Assembly (NCBI GenBank): GCA_050174775.1
Contig: JBFXJP010000005.1
Location: 1-64,000 of the forward strand
Reading direction: 5' to 3'
Source of the DNA: CAYPGJ01 sp050174775
GTDB taxonomy: Bacteria > Planctomycetota > Phycisphaerae > Phycisphaerales > UBA1924
DNA: 64,000 nucleotides
Below the pieces are notes generated by a model that worked only from the letters and a program-made list of their open reading frames with translations, was not told where the DNA came from and did not search any database. Shown piece after piece: positions 61,201 to 64,000 of the stretch; positions within the stretch are counted from its first letter, which is position 1, and each line of letters begins with the position of its first letter. The position numbers and the translations under genes were made by a program.

Positions 61201-62115
61201 GTTGAGGTCGACGTTGCAGCGTTCGGCGATGTTGACGGTGTTGTCGCAGGCCTCGGGGATGTCGCGGAAGAGGTGGCGCATCTCCTGAGGGGACTTGACG
61301 TAGAGATCAGGGGGGTACTTGAGGCGCGACTCGTCGGCCTTGGTCTTGCCCATCGAGATGCAGCAGAGTGTGTCGTGGGCGTCCCAGTCTTCTTTGCGGA
61401 GGAAGTGGGAGTCGTTGTCACAGACGAGTGGGAGGCTGAGTTCACGCGCGAGCCGAACAAGATGGGGGTTGATGGCGTCCTGCTCGCGGACGTGGCGTTG
61501 GAGTTCGACGAAGAATCGCGATTGGCCCTGCTCGTTCGTGCCGAAGGTCTTGGCGTGCCACTGCGCGGCTTCGATGGCCTTGTTCCAGTGGAGGGTGTCG
61601 CGGGACTTCTCGAACTCGACGAGATGGAAGGCGAGTTCGGAGCCGAGGTGCCCGGAGATGGCAATGAGGCCATCGGAGTGGGCCTCGAGGATCTGTCGAT
61701 CCATCCGGGGCTTGAAGTAGAAGCCGGTGAGGTATGCCTCGCTGGCGAGATAGAGGAGGTTGCGCCAGCCTTGGAGGTTTTCGGCGAGCAGGACGAGGTG
61801 GTATCCGCCATCCATGACCCCTGTGTAGGTGCGGTCGGTTCGGGGACCGGGCGCGACGTAGGCCTCACAGCCGAGGATGGGCTTGATGCCCGCGGCCTTG
61901 GCCTGGGCGTAGAAGGACATGGCGCCGAAGAGATTGCCGTGGTCGGTAACGGCGACCGCGTTCATGCCGAGGTCTTTCACGCGGGCGACAAGCCGGTCGA
62001 CACGATTGGCGCCATCGAGGAGGGAGTATTCGGTGTGGAGGTGAAGGTGGACGAACTGCTGCTCGCGCGGGATCGATGTGGGCTCAGACCCTACAGGTTG
62101 TGCCTGCGCAGGCAT
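58207..62115 (-). CDS. dnaE: DNA polymerase III alpha subunit (DnaE)
   Basis: The 1302-residue replicative polymerase. The N-terminal PHP domain is FVHLHLHTEYSLLDGANRVD with AVAVTDHGNLFGAMSFY and ILGCEAYVAPG, the palm has the catalytic YPDIDVDLCQDRRQDVI (about residue 483), then the fingers, an HhH region and a C-terminal OB fold (VVGGMIKSIRSITTRNGGRM). Longer than E. coli DnaE (1160) by an N-terminal tail and internal insertions. ATG 62115 has GGAG 8 bases upstream, favouring it over upstream in-frame codons. Divergent from the M16 peptidase gene. Confidence 0.96.
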   Translation of the reverse strand: MPAQAQPVGSEPTSIPREQQFVHLHLHTEYSLLDGANRVDRLVARVKDLGMNAVAVTDHGNLFGAMSFYAQAKAAGIKPILGCEAYVAPGPRTDRTYTGVMDGGYHLVLLAENLQGWRNLLYLASEAYLTGFYFKPRMDRQILEAHSDGLIAISGHLGSELAFHLVEFEKSRDTLHWNKAIEAAQWHAKTFGTNEQGQSRFFVELQRHVREQDAINPHLVRLARELSLPLVCDNDSHFLRKEDWDAHDTLCCISMGKTKADESRLKYPPDLYVKSPQEMRHLFRDIPEACDNTVNIAERCNVDLNFDNHAPAVRVRREGKPAPWNGKEDVTAWYRRRCDQVIIEPYQASPDDEAERAKIKSDADAALRELSEAGLVWRYGGAILEDADDAPTSPSPRSRDEKAVIRARLERELNILADKHISAYFLIVWDFVNWGRQRGIPAMARGSGVGTMVGYCLGLSNACPVRYGLLFERFTDPDRSEYPDIDVDLCQDRRQDVISYVREKYGHVAQIITFGTLKARAAVRDVGRVMGLPLPDVDRIAKLVPETLNITLDQALEQEPDLKKTYDNDANVRRLIDTARTLEGQARHSSVHAAGVIVATRPLHEIVPLCKQSGNDDVVTQWDGPTCEKVGLLKMDFLGLRTLSVVERARELITQTLPENEIWRAVGRSSDDRGPHPLDLDRISLSDPRVYELFQRADTSGVFQFESGGMRRLLAEMKPDRLGDLIAANALFRPGPMDLIPDYCKRKHKLEPIPTVHPIVDRHTAETYGVMVYQEQVMQICHELGGVPLREAYTLIKAISKKKQKTIDAARPLFIEGAKSNGLNARAAGDLFDLILKFAGYGFNKSHSTAYALLAYHTAYLKTYFPNQYMAAFLTYESGALKVDEWIRYVADCKTTRFLSGKVGVDVRPPDVNTSAVDFTVVFDEKEPHDAEHGHIRFGLRAIRGAGERAASAIVAERTKHGPFASIFDFGERVPPGAETAVTKATLEALVCAGAFDSVHSKHDRAAVLASIEPAIAAGQSLAKDRAAGQSSLFGGGADTKLTAPPTPLIQVRAWDERETLAREKAALGFYVSSHPLEACHELIDSLSSADCTRAKSLPHDSPIVVGGMIKSIRSITTRNGGRMAILSFEDLTGSIEAVLFPQAFEELSARLNGKLAADSILFLCGAVDRARGEPQIIVEDAAPIDSACDRLASRVRVIIDERKLNGQASPTLQMLAKSIPALAPDSAHERSAPLELVLISSRRAIQLESPSTRLLPTLETVRRLEEIVGKGNARLVPAPPKVKRRDPPWKRDRNQSPPYAG

Positions 62116-62259
62116 CGTTGTGGCTCCGTACCCCGGATGTGGTAGGCAAATGCGTTCACTGACATGGTAGGCGTACGGAGGCGCCTGTAGGCATGTGCGA
62201 CAGGCTCTCCACCGCTCGATCACGTCGCGATACGTGCAACGGCTGTGATCCGTCGATTT

Positions 62260-62265
62260 TAGAAT
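62260..62265 (+). promoter_or_regulatory. Candidate -10 element of the M16 peptidase gene
   Basis: TAGAAT within TTAGAATCGG, 45 bases before the start codon at 62310. The same 10-mer at 46 bases before the PD40 gene start suggests a shared promoter class. No matching -35 was recognised; no other gene lies in the dnaE-M16 gap (62116-62309). Confidence 0.35.
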
Positions 62266-62309
62266 CGGAGAGCCGTGTGAGAAATAGTCGGGGTGGAAGG
62301 AGCTAAGAC

Positions 62310-64000
62310 GTGCGTGCAATGACATGGATGTGGGTGGGCGTGGCCGTGGTGTCGGCGTTGGTCAGTGCAGGTGCTTGCGGCGCTGAGCAAGTGGATGTGT
62401 CGCTGGATGCTCCACTCCCCACGCACCCAGGAGTGACGACGGGGACGCTGGAGAACGGACTGCGGTACTTCATCAAGCCACACACGAACCCGCCGGGGCG
62501 GACATACATGAACCTGTGGATCGGAGCGGGGTCGATCAACGAGACTGAGGCGCAGCGCGGGCTGGCGCACTTCTTGGAGCACATGGCGTTCAACGGCTCG
62601 AAGAACTTTGCGCCGGGGACATTGATCCCGTTCTTTGAGTCGATCGGCCTGACATTCGGGCGGCACCAGAACGCCTCAACGGGCTTTGACCGCACGCAAT
62701 ACCTGCTGGACCTGCCGAAGAACGACCGGGAGACGATCGCGAAGGGGTTTCTGTTCCTGTCCGACGTGGCCGGGCGCCTCGACCTGAGTGCGGAGGAGAT
62801 CGACAAGGAACGGCAGATCATCCTGGAGGAGAAGCGTGCGCGGCAGAGCGCGATCCAGCGAGTGTTCGAGGCGTTGCTGCCACGGCGGTATCCGGGCTCG
62901 CGGATCGCGGAGCGGATGCCGATCGGCGTGGAGGAGGTTTTGCTGCACGCGGGGCGGGACGAGTTCGTGTCGTACTACCGGAAGTGGTACCGGCCTTCGA
63001 ACATGGCGCTCGTGGTGGTGGGGGACTTCGACGCGGGAATGATCGAGGAACTGGTGCGGGTGTACTTCACGGATCTTCCGAAGGAAGCGAAGGAGGAATC
63101 GCTGGAGGCAGGACTTTCCGCTTCGACGGAGCTGAACGCCCTCGTGCAGACGGACGCGGAGCTGCCGTACTGCGGGCTGGAGCTTGAGCGGCTGTTCGAG
63201 AAGCGGGGGCCGACGCGCACGGCTGGCGACATGCGCCGAGATTTCGTGGAGAGCCTTGCGTCGTTCGCATTCAATCGGCGCGTGCGGGCGAAGGTGGACG
63301 CCGGGGGGATGCCGTTCCGGGGCGCGAGCGCGTCGGTGTCGGACTCCTTCCGCAGTGCGGTCTCGTCGTCGGTGCAGGCGATCGGGCAGCCGGACAAGTG
63401 GCGTGAGATGGCGACAACGTTGGTTGAGGAGGTGCAGCGGGCGCGTGCGCACGGGTTCAGCGAACGGGAGATCGAGGACGTGCGGCGCGACTTCCTGACG
63501 AACGCGCGGAACGCGGCGACACGGGAAGATTCGATGCCGATGCGCGTAGCGGCCGTGCAGATCACGCGAGCGATCGGGTCGGATGAGCCGGTGATGTCGG
63601 CGGCGCAGCGGGCGGAGTATGCGGAGGCGATATTGCCCAGCATCTCGGCCTCGGAGGTGTCCGCGGCGTTCGCGACACTGTTCGACTTCTCGAAGGGCAC
63701 GGCGGTGCTGACCATGAAGGAGTCGCCCGGGCAGACGCCGAGCGAAGCGGATCTGCTGGAGGCGGTCCGGAGCGCGCTCTCCGCTGAGACGGAGGCCGAC
63801 GCGGAGTCGGATCGTCCGACGGCACTGATGTCGTCATCGCCCGGGCCGGGGAAGGTCCGTGAGATGTCGATCCACCCGGAGACGGGCGTATTCGAGGCGA
63901 TGCTCGAGAACGGGGTCCGCACGCGGCATCGGTTCATGGAGTATCGGAAGAATTCCGCGACGATCACGATCACGCTCGCGGGGGGGCAGATCGAGGAGAC
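62310..64000 (+). CDS. M16-family zinc metallopeptidase (N-terminal part; runs off window)
   Basis: At least 563 residues. GTG 62310 is chosen because AAGGAG is 7 bases before it; ATG at 62319 is an alternative. An N-terminal signal segment (VRAMTWMWVGVAVVSALVSA) is followed by the first M16 domain: LENGLRYFIKPHTNPPGRTY, the inverted zinc motif HFLEH (His87, Glu90, His91) and the third ligand region KERQIILEEKRARQ. The second, non-catalytic M16 domain begins near residue 190 (RIAERMPIGVEEVLLHAGRD). It is a periplasmic or surface protease of the pitrilysin group. The end lies beyond 64000. Confidence 0.9.
   Translation, partial: MRAMTWMWVGVAVVSALVSAGACGAEQVDVSLDAPLPTHPGVTTGTLENGLRYFIKPHTNPPGRTYMNLWIGAGSINETEAQRGLAHFLEHMAFNGSKNFAPGTLIPFFESIGLTFGRHQNASTGFDRTQYLLDLPKNDRETIAKGFLFLSDVAGRLDLSAEEIDKERQIILEEKRARQSAIQRVFEALLPRRYPGSRIAERMPIGVEEVLLHAGRDEFVSYYRKWYRPSNMALVVVGDFDAGMIEELVRVYFTDLPKEAKEESLEAGLSASTELNALVQTDAELPYCGLELERLFEKRGPTRTAGDMRRDFVESLASFAFNRRVRAKVDAGGMPFRGASASVSDSFRSAVSSSVQAIGQPDKWREMATTLVEEVQRARAHGFSEREIEDVRRDFLTNARNAATREDSMPMRVAAVQITRAIGSDEPVMSAAQRAEYAEAILPSISASEVSAAFATLFDFSKGTAVLTMKESPGQTPSEADLLEAVRSALSAETEADAESDRPTALMSSSPGPGKVREMSIHPETGVFEAMLENGVRTRHRFMEYRKNSATITITLAGGQIEE

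Overview
The window is high-GC bacterial chromosome and most resembles Planctomycetota, class Phycisphaerae. The signs are a secreted protein ending in a two-loop dockerin-type calcium-binding module, a VPLP-type PEP-CTERM protein, several small membrane proteins with the CxxCGYD...CPECG zinc ribbon common in that phylum, and strong C-ending or G-ending codon use that depends on the replication arm. This is inference from protein features; no rRNA or other phylogenetic marker gene was compared.

Layout. 1-2.7 kb: a GT-C type membrane glycosyltransferase running off the left edge, a methyltransferase and a UbiA-type prenyl-phosphate enzyme. 2.7-5.8 kb: dockerin protein and transketolase on the minus strand. 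6.1-10.6 kb: dnaN, a family 2 glycosyltransferase, endonuclease IV, a TPR lipoprotein and shikimate kinase. 10.7-11.7 kb: PilZ protein and a Fur-family regulator. 11.8-17.8 kb: a plus-strand run of two paralogous zinc-ribbon membrane proteins, an MFS exporter, an acetyltransferase, ispG, phoU and queF. 17.8-21.5 kb: an SDR/DUF2867 protein and an ankyrin protein. 21.8-26.2 kb: parB, a Nudix hydrolase, a histidine kinase and an ABC ATPase, with parS-like palindromes inside or beside the last three. 26.3-36.2 kb: a repeat-rich accessory stretch with a frameshifted NTPase/TPR gene, an exported methyltransferase-like protein, rdgB, an RluA-type synthase, a PD40 protein and an MFS protein. 36.2-51.4 kb: Eis-type acetyltransferase, HIT protein, pepA, PEP-CTERM protein, mlaF-mlaD, a cysteine desulfurase-like protein, ruvA, a NeuD/PglD acetyltransferase, motA-motB, S41 protease, spoVR, mgtC and tRNA-Gly(GCC). 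51.7-64 kb: clpB, pgpH-phoH, a small lipoprotein, dnaE and an M16 peptidase cut by the right edge.

The most striking large-scale signal is a reversal of strand composition. Left of about 24.2 kb the plus strand is C-rich whichever strand is coding; to the right it is G-rich. The change falls inside the histidine kinase gene, beside parB, and among parS-like palindromes that include one exact TGTTCCACGTGGAACA. C-rich to G-rich along the plus strand is the polarity of a replication origin, so I infer that oriC lies at or near 24 kb. No dnaA gene and no convincing DnaA-box cluster were seen, so the initiation site itself is not identified.

The second striking signal is a set of intergenic palindromic repeats (19.3-21.7 and 26.4-36.2 kb). 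Their outer framework is conserved, but an inner hairpin has a different, still self-complementary sequence in each copy. The copies lie in one orientation left of the proposed origin and in the other to its right.
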